Positions 20,400-32,249 of a stretch of DNA of 64,000 bases are shown here, in pieces. Origin of the DNA: Ceratothoa steindachneri (Eukaryota; Arthropoda; Malacostraca; Isopoda; Cymothoidae); assembly GCA_963969495.1 (NCBI GenBank), contig OZ018330.1, forward strand, positions 44,446,894 to 44,510,893. Reading direction: 5' to 3'. The notes below the pieces were generated by a model. That model saw nothing but the letters and a program-made list of their open reading frames with translations, was not told where the DNA came from and did no database searches. Within the stretch, counting starts at the first letter, position 1. Every line of letters starts with the position of its first letter. The position numbers were made by a program, and so were the translations under genes.

Positions 20400-22400
20400 A
20401 GGAAATTAGTCATTTTCTGAAATGAGGACCACCCCACCAAGCACCACCGGGGAAGGCTCTTTGACAGCAGTGGCACAGAAAATGATATTTGAATAGCAAA
20501 GTAATCACTACAATGGAGGTCAATGATACTCCTGACCCAAAATCAGGCTGTGAATCTGGAGGGAACAAAGATAGATTGAAACAGGAAAATGACGAGGTTC
20601 TTGGGCAGATGCCTAAACTCATCCACATTTAGGACACCTATCTCCAGCTCGTTTATCAGGTCGGCAATGACCTAACCCCTGGAATTGATCAAGTAGTCTA
20701 CCGTTCAAATCCCGGAGCAAGAGAAAGGGCCTCGGAAAGCATGCCACAATGAAATGGAAGTACCCTGGGTTGAACTTTGCTGATGGTGGAATGTTGCAGA
20801 AATAAAGGTATACCTCCTATCCAGGGGCAGTTGCATACCTACTACCTGAAAGGAAGTATCTAAAGCAGAGAAGAATGGAGACCTCATGCCAGGTAAATGG
20901 AGCATACTGTTGCCTGGCCACCATGCCATGGTGATGGGGTCGCAAAACCCTTATACCCCGGGGGAAAGAGCCCACCTTAAGAGAAAATGGGAGGAGCCAT
21001 GCTTCTGCATCTCCTCCCAGTTGGCCTGGAGTCCGCCTTAATTCCATTGAAGGAATATGCACTACAGGCCTAGTTCAGAGGAGATGCGGGGGAGCCCTCT
21101 TCGAAGAGAAGACCCTCATGTAATGGGTGTATGCTTGCTGGAGGCAGAACTCCAGGCGCTGACTGGACAATGGCCTGAAGGAGCATTTTTTTTAGCCGGG
21201 GCTGTGTATGAACTCTTTGTGCCACCAGCTGTAACAGGGGAGCACCCAGGGTGGGCAGAATCCGCAAAACGGTTCTGAATAAGCGCAGAAATTACCATGC
21301 TCATATTCCTGGAGGGGATAGGGGCAGAGGGTGTCCTTTTTAACTTTGACGCATAGGACATTGCGGGCAGCGCCTTGTGAAATGAGAGACGATCCTGGGT
21401 CTAACGGCCAGGATTTCCTTCTCAAGGAGATAAGCACCACATTGCTTCAAAGAAGCGAGATGAGGATCTCCGCAATTGACACACTTGGCCACGCACAATT
21501 TGGACTTATTATGTGCAGCCTTTGAGCTACTTACATAGCCTTCATGTACCCCCAACTTTGCACATCTACAGGAGCGATTCATATGGCCAAGCAGTGGCAT
21601 GAATGCCCTGACATGGTAGCAATACTAACTGGTACGCACTGAATCAGGGAGCGTTGTCACAGTTGAATGTGATGAATGTAGGGGTGGGTCTCAAGGCCCC
21701 TCCCTGCGGGAAATGAACCCCTGCTGGAAGGCGCCCCTAGGCCAGATGGACTTGCCTAGGCAAAATCCTTTTCTGAAATGGAGATGGACCTCTCCTTGTG
21801 AGGCCTTGGGGATCCCAAGCCGTCTGGGAAGGAGCTTGCACAGGGGCGGACTCAGGTTCTGTGCTTGGCACCAATCCCAGGTTCAACCCCATGGAAGATC
21901 TTACTGGCTGGGGCTAGGTCACCTCAGGGACGATGTCCATCTCATCACGGGGGGGGGGGATGGGCTCCATGTGGCCATTCCACACCCCGGACATCACAGA
22001 TCCCATTCAAGGAAGCTTTTGTTTCATCTTGGGCCAGTGAATCAGCATCAGTCAGTCAGGGAAGAGAGGGAGGCATATATAGTAACCCCCTATAAACTTA
22101 GAACACATGAGTGCAGGACGTTAGGAGGCACAAACCAATGGGTCCTGCCATTCCTTGCCCCCCTAAGGGGGTTGGCCCTATCAAGCCACCTGTGTGCTGC
22201 CTTGGCACTCCCTTGTGAAAGAAAAAGAGCGACTATCGCTGAAAAGAGGGGGTCGCCCAAAGACAACTCCAGAGAAGAGGGTGAGTAAGCCTCCTCTCTG
22301 GTCAGAGAGGTTTGGAGGGTCACTTGAGAAAGCACAGGGGGAGGGGCTCCTTTCCTTTAGTGGAGCTACTCAGGAGCAGCCGTGATGCTGGTGGAAGGAA
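20400..22400 (-). mobile_element. LINE-A copy 3, 5' half
   Basis: Minus-strand copy from the 5' UTR (about 22400) through ORF1 to the start of the linker, cut at about 20400 where CR1 sequence begins. The ORF1 C-terminal zinc-knuckle region is read at 21600-21400. It contains CVAKCVNCGDPHLASLKQC with EKEIL, matching CVAKCVNCREPHPASSKQC in copy 6. The endonuclease start is at 21062-20820 (PSMELRRTPGQLGGDAEA, degenerate). Because it is uninterrupted at 20790-20830 and near 21300, it serves as an empty-site reference for both insertions found in copy 5. Confidence 0.75.
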
Positions 22401-22456
22401 GAGGGAGAGACTTTATTAACAACACAGGCACAAAAAGAGGCTGATTTATTACTCCT

Positions 22457-23174
22457 TGCAATAACACTTCAGTTTCGGGGTGCACGGTAGGTGGTGCTGT
22501 TTATAGGCTACAATATATGTCTTATGACATCAGATGGTAGTGTCATATGTGAACAATTACGGCGATATATTTTTTTGTATACGAGTATATACTGGGGGGC
22601 TGCGCCCTCCAGCCCCCAACACCCAATTGATTGAAACTCAGGATCATCACAGGGTGGTCCCCCGACAGTGATATCTCCCCCATGAGCAGTCCCCTTGAAT
22701 TTACTGTTCCTCGCCCCCCGCCCCAACAGCTTTTTACTGGCAGAAAAACCTAACCTAATGACAAATGATACTTACTTTTATAGGTTTCTTGATTAGTTTA
22801 TCCGCCTCTAAATAATCTAAAATAAACCCGAATTTGAATAACGAAGAAGCACAATTAGAGCACAAAAAAGCCATCAAAAAAACAGAAACAAAATGCTAAG
22901 CGGGTTCTATTTATAGTAAGAAGCTGTTATCGTTCACTGCAAAACCAAAAATACGAAAACAATAAAAGATATCAAGAAACTATAAACGAGCAGAGCCGCA
23001 GATATTTAGTAAATAATACAGACTAAAAGTTACAAATCCCCAAAACAACAAAAAAATATAACGCAATGATTGGTCACATCGGAAGCTACCGTCTGATGTC
23101 ATAAGAGATATATTGTAGCCTACTAACAGCGCCACCTACCGTGCGCCCCAAATCTGAAGTATTACCCTCACAGC
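22457..23174. mobile_element. MITE-like element with about 85 bp inverted repeats
   Basis: The first about 85 bases (22457-22545) and the last about 90 (23083-23174) are inverted copies of each other. Shared text includes GCACGGTAGGTGG, GGCTACAATATAT and TTATGACATCAGA. The interior has no coding potential on its own. It includes one member (22586-22727) of the GC-hairpin repeat family seen again twice downstream. The flanking 8-mers CCTTGCAA and CCCTCACA are only partly alike, so the target duplication is uncertain. Confidence 0.6.
22586..22727. repeat. GC-hairpin repeat, copy 1
   Basis: This begins TATACTGGGGGGCTGCGCCC and continues with ATTGATTGAAACTCAGGATC and a stretch ending near CCCCTTGAATTTACT. 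The same sequence order occurs at 23630 and 24475. Confidence 0.65.
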
Positions 23175-23554
23175 TATATAAACACACCGTTTTTCCTGAC
23201 TCTTCCCTTCTTTTTGGTTAAATAGTTATCTTTTTCATTTTTATCTAATTAAAATGAGTAAATGCCTTAAGTTAGTATGTTATTGAAGGCACACAAACAA
23301 GCAAGCCTATTTTGTCTGGAAAATACAGTTTTATAAGTCAAAAATAGCTCCTAAGCAAAGTTTTCATAAAAATTAAGATATAAAATAGTCTCCCCTGAAT
23401 AGCACTACTGTTTTCTATAATTAGAAAGAGCTTTTAAAGCATAACTGATTTAAAAAGCTTAGACTAACTAACGGTAAACCTGAAGATCGGCAGCATGCCA
23501 AAAAAAGCATATTTTTTCAGCCAAAATAACACTAAGTTGCATTTGTTTCGTTCA

Positions 23555-23925
23555 CCTGCGCATGAATATTCATATGCATTTAGTTAAATAAAAATGTTAG
23601 AACATTATTCTATAACAATTATGATTATATACTGGGGGGCTGTATCCCCTAAACCCTCCCCCCATTGATTGAAACTCAGGATCATCGTAGGTGGGTCCTC
23701 CGCAGTGATACCCCCCCCGAGCAGTCCCCTTGAAATTACTCCAAAGAGGTGAAACATATTGGAACAGAGACAAAATATTATACGTCCCATCATTCGCACC
23801 GCCAATCTTCACGTTTACCATATCTCCCCTAAGAACAGTGCCCTTAAATTTACTAAAACAAGGTGAAACATATTGGAACAGGGACAAAATATTGGTAATT
23901 CTGAAGATCCATACCCCGTGAGCTT
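23555..23925. repeat. GC-hairpin repeat, copy 2 with internal duplication
   Basis: The TATACTGGGGGGCTG core is at 23630. A block ending GGTGAAACATATTGGAACAG occurs twice (about 23745-23769 and 23861-23882), giving a local tandem duplication of roughly 115 bp. The segment 23880-23925 recurs inverted at 24090-24135. Confidence 0.65.
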
Positions 23926-24089
23926 TCCCGCTTGCATTCCCATAATATTTATTCCACCTCACAACATGTTTTCACCCAACTGTGTGATTAACTTGTTTTA
24001 TTACTTGTTCCTGAGGGCGAGCCTAGCGAGCAAGGGGTATGGGGGGGGGGCTATGCCCACCCATATAGCAACCCATAGTACAGTTTGCA

Positions 24090-24135
24090 GGGTATGGATC
24101 TTCAGGTTTACCAAAATATTTTGTGCCCCATCGGT
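24090..24135 (-). repeat. Inverted copy of 23880-23925
   Basis: GGGTATGGATCTTCAG is followed by ACCAAAATATTTTGTGCCCC, which is the reverse complement of the end of GC-hairpin copy 2. The intervening about 165 bp forms a loop. Confidence 0.55.
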
Positions 24136-24394
24136 TGCATCGTGTGCCACTCTTATTCAAAATTACCACAGAGTTAAATGATAACAACGCCTCTAGCCCT
24201 GAGAAGGCTGCCTGCTCCATTTACCAGCTAAGCCAAACATAACATTCATTCTGAGATACTTAAAGCGGCAGAAAGTATTGAAAATAGATTTTCTCCCAAA
24301 ACAGTGATCATTAATCAGTAGAAATCCTTTTTTTTTATTATTTTTGGGGGTAAATATGTAGATTAGCGGCCCGGGCGAAAAAAAGATTTGTGTG

Positions 24395-24663
24395 TAAATA
24401 TTATCGTTCACTCGTGTCGGAATATTCATGCACGTTTGAGTCAGTTTTGAATTATTATTCTATAAACAATTAGGATTATATACTGGGGGGCTGTGCCCCC
24501 CAGACCCCAAAATTTAATGAAACTCAGGATCATCGTAGTGTAGTCCCCCCCATTGTGTTTACCCCCACACGAGCCAACTTAAATGTACTCCAAAAACGTG
24601 AAACATTTTGGAACACGGACGAAATAGTACGTCCCATCGTTCGCGCCGATAATCTACATATTT
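24395..24663. repeat. GC-hairpin repeat, copy 3
   Basis: Contains a perfect hairpin GGGGGGC-TGT-GCCCCCC (24485-24501). It is followed by the shared AAACTCAGGATCATCGTAG and CGTCCCATCGTTCGCGCCG. Upstream sequence from 24395 also matches the upstream of copy 2 (23555 on). Confidence 0.65.
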
Positions 24664-25339
24664 ACCTTTTTGGGTGGTGAAAAAAATCAAGAAAACCTTC
24701 AAAATTACATTTTCTAAATCACTAACAAATTTACTCTTTAATTAATAAACAACTTATGTGAAGATACCTGTGAACGAATTGATCTAACACCAGGTATAAG
24801 GGGCTGTGGTCTATTTGCTTGCTCATCTCTTGCCATATCACTTTTCACTGCCCCAAGTTTATTATCCCTAAAAAAATGTGGGTATACCAAAAAAATTTGG
24901 TATATTGACTATTTAAAGCACCTTTGTAAAAATATTTAATTTATTGTTACGATTGCGAAGTTATAATTCTGTGACTTAATATTTTCTATGCCATGGAATT
25001 TTTTAAACTTAAACAACTAAAGAACAGAAAAGAATGACTCTCCCAACACTAAATTTTCCACTTTTCATCTTGACTTTTCCCATTTTCTTTTTGTATGAGT
25101 GAATCGAGCCAATAATTTCGAGTAAGTGCGCAAATGTTAGTCTATTTTTACTGAACGGGAAGGATGATAAGCCAATTCTAACTGGATTGCGACTCACGAT
25201 TCTATCAATTATACGTCAGTCAAACTATAAATTAAAATTTTGAAATGCGGAAAAAAGCGAGCACTTTCTACGCCTGCAAATGAGGCTATTAATACCAGTC
25301 GATGAGTTCAATAAGGCATATAAGCGAGACTCGATCGAT
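24664..25339. other. No gene recognised
   Basis: AT-rich sequence without coding signal or a repeat that I could pair elsewhere in the window. Confidence 0.5.
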
Positions 25340-25592
25340 AATAAAAAAACCAGCCTCCACCGTGATTCAAACCAGACACCTTACGCATCTTTCCTTCCAC
25401 ACAGGTAGTGGGGAGTATTTTAATTCAAAGGTATCCATTATACACTGATAATACAGGCTTTCAAATGAGTTTAATAAAAGAAGCATAGTAGCATCGAGAA
25501 TAATGAAAAATCGCGAGCCTCTACCAAGATTGAAGCAGCGAGGTCTCGCATGAGAATGCGGTGGCGTTACCAATGAACCACGATGGTCAAAG
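25340..25592 (-). mobile_element. tRNA-derived SINE, copy 1
   Basis: Read on the minus strand, the head (25592-25525) is tRNA-like, with CATCGTGGTTCATTGGTAAC as an A-box region and GCTTCAATCTTGG at the B-box position. The body contains CTTTGAATTAAAATACTCCC, which recurs in the copies at 26.7, 32.5 and 32.9 kb as an AATTAAA/AATTCGAAAGTA motif. A mariner sits directly against its 5' end. Confidence 0.55.
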
Positions 25593-25594
25593 TA

Positions 25595-26567
25595 CGAGGG
25601 GCGGTCAGTAAGTTTTGCGAATCGGTAGGGCAAAACAGAGGAAGGAGAATGGCTGTTTGTGGGGGTGTTAAGACAACTCATGACAAGTCAGGACCTGCAG
25701 CCGCACGCTCCTGCCTCGTCTATTTAAGAAGTAGTAGCTGATGGCAGATCGTCAGTCACAATTTTTCAACAATGGAGAAGGTTTTGCACCGCGCATTGAT
25801 CAAATTTTTGACCAAGGAAGGCAAGAATGCAAAAGGGATCCATGAAGGCATGGTTGCAGTGTACACCGACACCACCCCTTCCTATGCAACCATTGTTCGC
25901 TGGAATAGGAAGTTCCGCCATGGTCGTGAGTCCTTTGAAGATGACCCCCGTCCAGGACGTCCATCAGACGTGACCAACGAGGACAATGTGTCTTATGTGG
26001 AGCTGCCAAGTGTAGGCCATGAATGGTCTTTTGCAGTCTCCTTCTTTTCTTATGTACTAAAGTCGACGGGCGAAGGTCGAAGAAATCGAGCGAGAACTTG
26101 GAATATCAAATGGAAGTGTTATCAACACCATCCACGACAATTTGGCCATGACCAAGGTCTCTGCCCGTTGGGTCCCTAGAAACCTCACGTCCCATGATCG
26201 ATTTCAACGTCGTCAAAGTCCACAAGGTCAGAGTTGCACAAGCTGCCCTGCGCGAGTGTGGATTCGAGGAGCTCCTCCCCCCCCCTACAGTTCAGATCTG
26301 GCCCCTAGCGACTACTTTTTATTCCGCCAGCCCAAGGCTGCACTGCGTGGACGCCGGTTTGGAGACGATGAAGATGTCCAGCTCAACATCCAGAAGTGGA
26401 TTGAACAGCAGTCGGGAGATTTCTGGTTGTCGGGAATTCGAAGCCTCAGGGACAAGTGGCGAGAGTGCATTGAAGTCGAGGGGAGTCATATTGAAAAATA
26501 ATAAAACACTTTTCCTCATATCTCGTTTCCTTATATCCGAATTGCAAAGCTTATTGACCGCCCCTCG
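25595..26567 (+). mobile_element. Mariner transposon, complete ends but internally deleted
   Basis: Terminal inverted repeats of about 28 bp begin CGAGGGGCGGTCAGTAAG on the left. On the right, read inwards, they begin CGAGGGGCGGTCAATAAG. A TA dinucleotide flanks each side (25593-25594 and 26568-26569), the hallmark of Tc1/mariner insertion. At 973 bp it is about 300 bp shorter than a typical 1.3 kb mariner. It encodes a broken transposase on the plus strand (next entry) and lies between two tRNA-derived SINEs. Confidence 0.9.
25772..26501 (+). pseudogene. Mariner transposase, deleted and frameshifted
   Basis: The N-terminal HTH region is clear (MEKVLHRALIKFLTKEGKNA; SYATIVRWNRKFRHGRESF; DDPRPGRPS). 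About 70 bp of unrelated text after 25990 interrupts the frame. Then ELGISNGSVINTIHDNLA and KVSARWVPRNLTSHDRF follow in other frames. The next family landmark is VHKVRVAQAAL, so the segment with the first catalytic Asp (GDETW region) is gone. The last catalytic block remains as PPYSSDLAPSDYFLF, of D34D type. The protein ends at 26501, just before the right terminal repeat. Confidence 0.85.
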
Positions 26568-26589
26568 TAGTATGCCACCTTAAATCTGC

Positions 26590-26808
26590 CAAGAGCCCTA
26601 TGGAAAAATATGCCAAACCAATAACCAGAGGCTTTTCCCATGTACACTCCTGAGGTGAGTAACACTTTAATTCGAAAGTATCAATGTAACAATCAGTCTT
26701 TCATAAATCCAATGGAACATAATAGCACGCCTGGCGATTATATCCAGCGACCTCTCGCATGAGAAGTGCGTGAGTTACCACTAAGCCACGATGAGTAAAA
26801 GCGCAGCC
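26590..26808 (-). mobile_element. tRNA-derived SINE, copy 2
   Basis: The minus-strand head at 26808-26735 reads CATCGTGGCTTAGTGGTAAC, then a CTTCTCATGCGAGAGGTCGC arm, closely matching copy 1. The body again has a TACTTTCGAATTAAAGTG block at about 26668-26685. The B box is degraded (CTGGATATAATCGCC). Confidence 0.55.
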
Positions 26809-27063
26809 TAAACTCTTTTAAGAGTTCCATTGTTGCGTACCGATGAGTACAAGCGGGTGTTTAAAATCTACTTTAAATGAGCCTTCTTAGACTCAGGATG
26901 GCAGAATCGATAAGCCGCTCACCGATAGTAGTCTGGCAATGCAGGAAACTATGCACAACACACCGCACGCTACTTTTGTTCTTTATTATTTTATCCCCCC
27001 TTCCCCACACCATTCTATCTACACAAGGAAAGGCATACTACATCAATAGTCAGATGTATTTAT

Positions 27064-27243
<180 letters not shown>

Positions 27244-27834
27244 GCACCAGCTTAAGGAATGCGATTAAGTCTTAACATTTGAGTGATGGGTGTCGTTGTA
27301 GTGATTTATTAATCTGACTCCGAAGATCAATAATTTTCAGGTGTTCTTCTGCTTGGCTGGGCTTTCTGAAGGCTTAAGGCAAATATGGACTTACAAAGAT
27401 AAACAATTCATTTAAATAATGAGAGTTATATTATAAACGGCGTGATTACAGAACGTATTATATTGGAGACTAGTATGTCTAGGTATTAACAACGCAAATA
27501 CGGGATAAGGGCGAAACAAGACTCAGCGATTAACCAAGAGCGTGAAAGCTAAGTTACAATAGCAATGGTAATTTGACTAAAAATTATTACGAATAGTTTG
27601 ATCTGATATCTACATATCTATCTATCTGATTCTTCTTTATATATGATCGAAATACAGAGGGGGTGGCCAGAAAGGACCCACATCCATTAGGAGTCTCAAC
27701 TCTCCACCCCTTGGGCGAAGCTAAGCTGCCTGAACATCGTGTCTACATTTTGGATCCAATGTTTATTCGTGTCATTAAATATGTTTCTCGCAGTATTTAT
27801 TCAGTCTCCTAAGTAAACCTTATAGCAATGCCCT

Positions 27835-28303
<469 letters not shown>

Positions 28304-28304
<1 letters not shown>

Positions 28305-28530
28305 TTCTTCCTACTGCTGGAGATAAATGCTTGGCGAGCCATTTGGAGAGCTTATAAGTGGGAGAATTAATATTGGAAATGATTGGGCGTAAGGGACATC
28401 CCTCTTTGTGGGTCTTTGGGAGCCCATACATATAGGGAAGTGAAGGGTTCATACTCCTGAATTGATTAATTAAATCTGCGCTTTTCAATATTCTCTTCAA
28501 TTTGTTGTTGAAATTGCTTGTTTTGTTATT
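28304..28530 (-). repeat. Inverted copy of the PLE-1 RT segment, left arm
   Basis: This is the reverse complement of 28796-29032 with only a few differences. It reads KRILKSADLINQF through LSPAVGRISSA on the minus strand, as the plus arm does on its strand. The 265-bp spacer contains the RT N-terminus, so single-stranded DNA or RNA could fold into a long hairpin. Confidence 0.9.
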
Positions 28531-28577
28531 GGCCGTTCACTTTGTAGCAAATAAGTGGTGAATTTCTTAGTGGCTGT

Positions 28578-29654
28578 ATGCTTAGTGCCCTATATTCTGA
28601 AAAATCTGACCAAATTGGTTTTCCTAAAAGATTTCAGATTGCGTTAAATAAACTTAAATTTAATAACAACATTGTTATAACCAAATTCGATAAAACGAAT
28701 CAGTTAGTTATTTTGGACAAACATAGTTATAATGATAAACTAAATGAACTTCTTAATAATGTGAACACATATGAAAAGCTACAAAGTGATCCGCTCAATA
28801 ACAAAACAAGCAATTTCAACAACAAATTGAAGAGAATATTGAAAAGCGCAGATTTAATTAATCAATTCAGGAGTATGAACCCTTCACTTCCCTATATGTA
28901 TGGGCTCCCAAAGACCCACAAAGAGGGATGTCCCTTACGCCCAATCATTTCCAATATTAATTATCCCACTTATAAGCTCTCCAAATGGCTCGCCAAGCAT
29001 TTATCTCCAGCAGTAGGAAGAATCTCATCTGCACACATTATGAACACTCAAGATTTCGTTGACCGCCTCAACCACTTGCAATTACCGGATGGTAAACTTG
29101 TGAGCTTTGATGTAAACTCTTTGTTTACCAAAGTTCCGGTTGACCAAACCATGGGCCTTCTGCGGGAAATCATGCCTAGACTTAACTTGGATCTTCCCAT
29201 TTCTACGAGTAAATTTATCGATTTAGTTGAATTATGTCTCTCTGACAATGTGTTTCGAGTAAATAATGAGTTTTATAGACAAATATTTGGCCTCAGCATG
29301 GGAAATAGTTTATCTCCGATATTGGCATGTCTCTTCATGGAATATTTTGAGACTGAACTCCTTCCCACAATTTCTCCCCCTAACTTTATATGGTTAAGGT
29401 ACATTAACGATGTATTTTCTGTATGGTCTAATGGCCATGATTTTGATACCTTTTTTAATAATTTGAATAATTTGCATGTCTCCATCAAATTTAAATATAA
29501 ATGGGAATATGATAATAAATTACCCTTTTTAGATGTCCTCATTAATAAAGATCACCATGAATTAAAACTTGACGTGTATAGGAAACCAACCCACTCGAAT
29601 GCCTCTATATATATTTTTTTTTGTTTCACGATAATACTGTTAAGAAATCGGTAA
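28578..29654 (+). pseudogene. PLE-1 reverse transcriptase with altered active site
   Basis: 358 open codons show the Penelope RT order: ITKFDKTNQLVILDK (codons 34-48), YGLPKTHKEGCPLRPIIS (about 108-125), motif A FDVNSLFTKVPVD (about 175), motif B GLSMGNSLSPILA (about 238), motif C RYINDVF (about 276), then PFLDVL and VYRKPTHS. Motif C normally has two Asp (Y-x-D-D). Here the first catalytic one is Asn, which should abolish polymerisation. The frame breaks in a poly(T) run at 29609-29619, after which the endonuclease part continues in frame +2. PLE RTs use the target 3' end to prime reverse transcription and are related to telomerase. Confidence 0.88.
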
Positions 29655-30190
29655 TTCCTAACCTTTTTCTTAGAGCATACAAAATATGTCATCCTTCCTA
29701 TTTAGATGAAGAAATTGTCATTATCAGGACCATTTTTTCTAATTTGTATTACCCCGATTGGTTCATATCGTCTGCCCATTTTGCAGCTAGGAAAACATTC
29801 TATGGTAATAAGCCTTCCCGCACTAACGACTTCAACAAATGTATAACATTGCCATTTAATAATAAATTAAATAGTTTAAAGGACATATTTGGAAAAGCGG
29901 GTATTAATCTAGCCTTTAAATATAATAATTCCTTAAACCAATTGATGATGGCCAGGAAACCCAAAGAACATCATAACATAGGAGTATATGCAGTACTATG
30001 CAACGATTGCCATAAAGTTTATATAGGGGAAACGGGGAGAAATCTAGACAAGAGATTGTACGAACACAGAGGGAGATATTAGAGTGGGCAGCGAAAGTAG
30101 TGGAATATTTTGCCATGTTAGAGACAAGAATCATACGATCGATTTCAATGGAAGTAAAATGTTATTTAAATCGGCTATGTTAAGAGAAGA
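29621..30190 (+). pseudogene. PLE-1 GIY-YIG endonuclease region, frameshifted
   Basis: This continues the PLE protein after the RT. VIPNLFLRAYKICH and DEEIVIIRTIFSNLYYP are the PLE linker. The C-terminus has a Cys pair and the nuclease core GVYAVLCNDCHKVYIGETGR, with the GIY-YIG pair as GVY...VYIG, then RLYEHRG. After 30082 the frame shifts near 30079 and continues IRVGSESSGIFCHVRDKNH to about 30190. The nuclease is thought to nick the target DNA. Two frameshifts and a later stop show that it is inactive. Confidence 0.85.
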
Positions 30191-30428
30191 ATCGTAGAAT
30201 CGAGCTTGATATCGTCGGTTCCAAATTTAAATCTATCTGAGGGTCAATTAACTTTTAATCCTGTAATAAGATCGCAAATTTACAAAATAGTAAAATGCCA
30301 GCCCCTCAATATGTTTAGGCCTACCCCCACCCCCCCAGATTAGCCACAAGTAGGGGATTGGGGGAAAAAAGAGGGGATCTTCTATTATGCTTATATGCAT
30401 TTCTCTTATATTTTCTGCACAGTGTCAG

Positions 30429-30457
30429 TTGAAAATGGGTGTGAGATACACCGAAAC
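30429..30457 (+). ncRNA. Hammerhead-like hairpin at the PLE-1 3' end
   Basis: Text TTGAAAAT, then GGTGT-GAGAT-ACACC, then GAAAC. A functional hammerhead core is CUGANGA, stem II, GAAA. Here stem II and GAAA are intact while the first core is changed at two positions. An outer ACAG/CTGT pair could form another stem. PLEs are known to carry hammerhead ribozymes. This one is probably degenerate. Confidence 0.5.
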
Positions 30458-30505
30458 TGTTCTGAATTAAATTGTCTTCGGAGAATGTGGTTTAATTCCT
30501 CATAT

Positions 30506-31250
30506 ATATATCATGAAATTCTTTTACTTTTGTCAATAAAATCGTTCAATTATTTTACTTAACTTGTCAATTCATTTAACGTACTACTGTTTCAAACGAC
30601 ATCTCTTAAAATTTCGAATATAAACAAACAAACACACGCTTTCAGCTCGACCAAATGGAACATTATTCTTTCCCATTCGACTCTCGCCATTCTCTGCATA
30701 AAGGTCGGTAATCATTCCTTCTACAATTAGTCATTTACCTCCAAACAAATCATACTTACACAGTTTAATTCCACATTCTACACAATTCTCTGCAAATGGC
30801 CATACGAGAGTAGGTCCTAATTCTATTTACTTCTCGTATTTGCAGCCCCCAATTCAATCCATCAGAGTCACCATATTATTTCATATTTATTTCACGTACT
30901 TCATTTTTCTTTACATCTTGTTACTGTAAATCATATTTTACCATATCTTACATTGTATACCTAATCCAACTTATCTCATTGTACATTCGTTGATTCTATG
31001 AATATATTTATATTTGTTTAATTTTTTTCCTTAAAACCTAGGTTCATTATTTCTAAATTTATTTCGCTTTCGTCTTAGGCCTAAAAACTAGCAAACGAAC
31101 TTAATCAAACAAATTTATGTTCATGGTTTTCGAACGCTATTTAGGCTGATTTATTAAACGAAAATAAATTTTATTAATTAATATATACTATAACCTCCAT
31201 GTCTGATAATTTTATTTCGAGACACGACTTGGGCAGTCTTATCCAACAGT
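30506..31250 (+). repeat. Interspersed repeat P, copy 2 (right of the PLE)
   Basis: Shares CGACATCTC, CGCTTTCAGCTCGACCAAAT and AAGGTCGGTAATCATTCCTT with copy 1. The remainder to about 31185 matches the reverse complement of 35930-36350, including ATTTAGGCTGATTTATTAA. No protein is recognisable in it. Confidence 0.75.
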
Positions 31251-31307
31251 TGTTCAAGCGTTTAGCCTTTGCTCCCTTTGAGTCTCATGCTTAAATAAAA
31301 ATATACA

Positions 31308-32249
31308 TAAGTGGGCGTTAACGCGATAATTTATCGCTATAACGATATCGGTTATCCGACTTTTTCGCGTTATCGATTCATTAGTATCGCCGATACTTTT
31401 GGTTCTAAACTAGCGATAATCAATCATTCCGGTTTGGGGTTCCAGTTTAGCACAGGGGGGAGCCGCGCGTGCCTTGAAGTAAGAAATAAGTAGGTCCGAG
31501 CTGGGAACCGAACGTATACTGAACGCAGTGCGGGGGGCTGGTCTTGACGTCTTCTCAAAATGTAGCTCAGCTTTAGTCTCTCGCCAGTGGTCGGAGGAGA
31601 GGTCATGAGGTGTTGCTCTCGAGCGCTACCGGTTTACGTGTTCTTTGATATGTTTTCCTTATGTTACCGTGCTTCTTCCGTTCTAATTTTTGTGTGCACG
31701 TGTATATGAATGTATGTACTATTCGGTGCTATTATTTAATATTCGCTTTTTCACGTTTTGAACACTTACGAAGTTACGCCCCTATTCTAAACTGATCCTA
31801 TTTTTATTGTAATTGAGTAGTGCAGCGCTTTGCTATTTTATAGTATTGAATTAGTGATGGCGTCGCAAGAGACTGTGCCCGCATCAAGCCAAAGAGACTC
31901 AGCGGAGTCTATTGACTCTGAGCTCATTGAGGCTGAGCCTCAGTCACCCTGGTTATTCCTTGGCAAGTGGGTTAAGTACAAGAAGATGGTTGGCGACAGC
32001 TACATCATCCAGTGCTTGTCCTGCCTCCGCAAGATCACTGAGGTGAAGGTGAACAAGGGCACCAAGGCCAACCCTTGTCATGACACGGGGCATGATGCCA
32101 TGGGAATTTTGAATTTATCGATTTATCGGTTATCACATCGGGCGATAAATTTATCGCCAATTATCGATTATCTGTTATCGCCGATAAGGATATGGTTTTC
32201 GATTTATCGGTTATCGTGATACATTTTTTTTCGTTATCGCGCCCACCTT

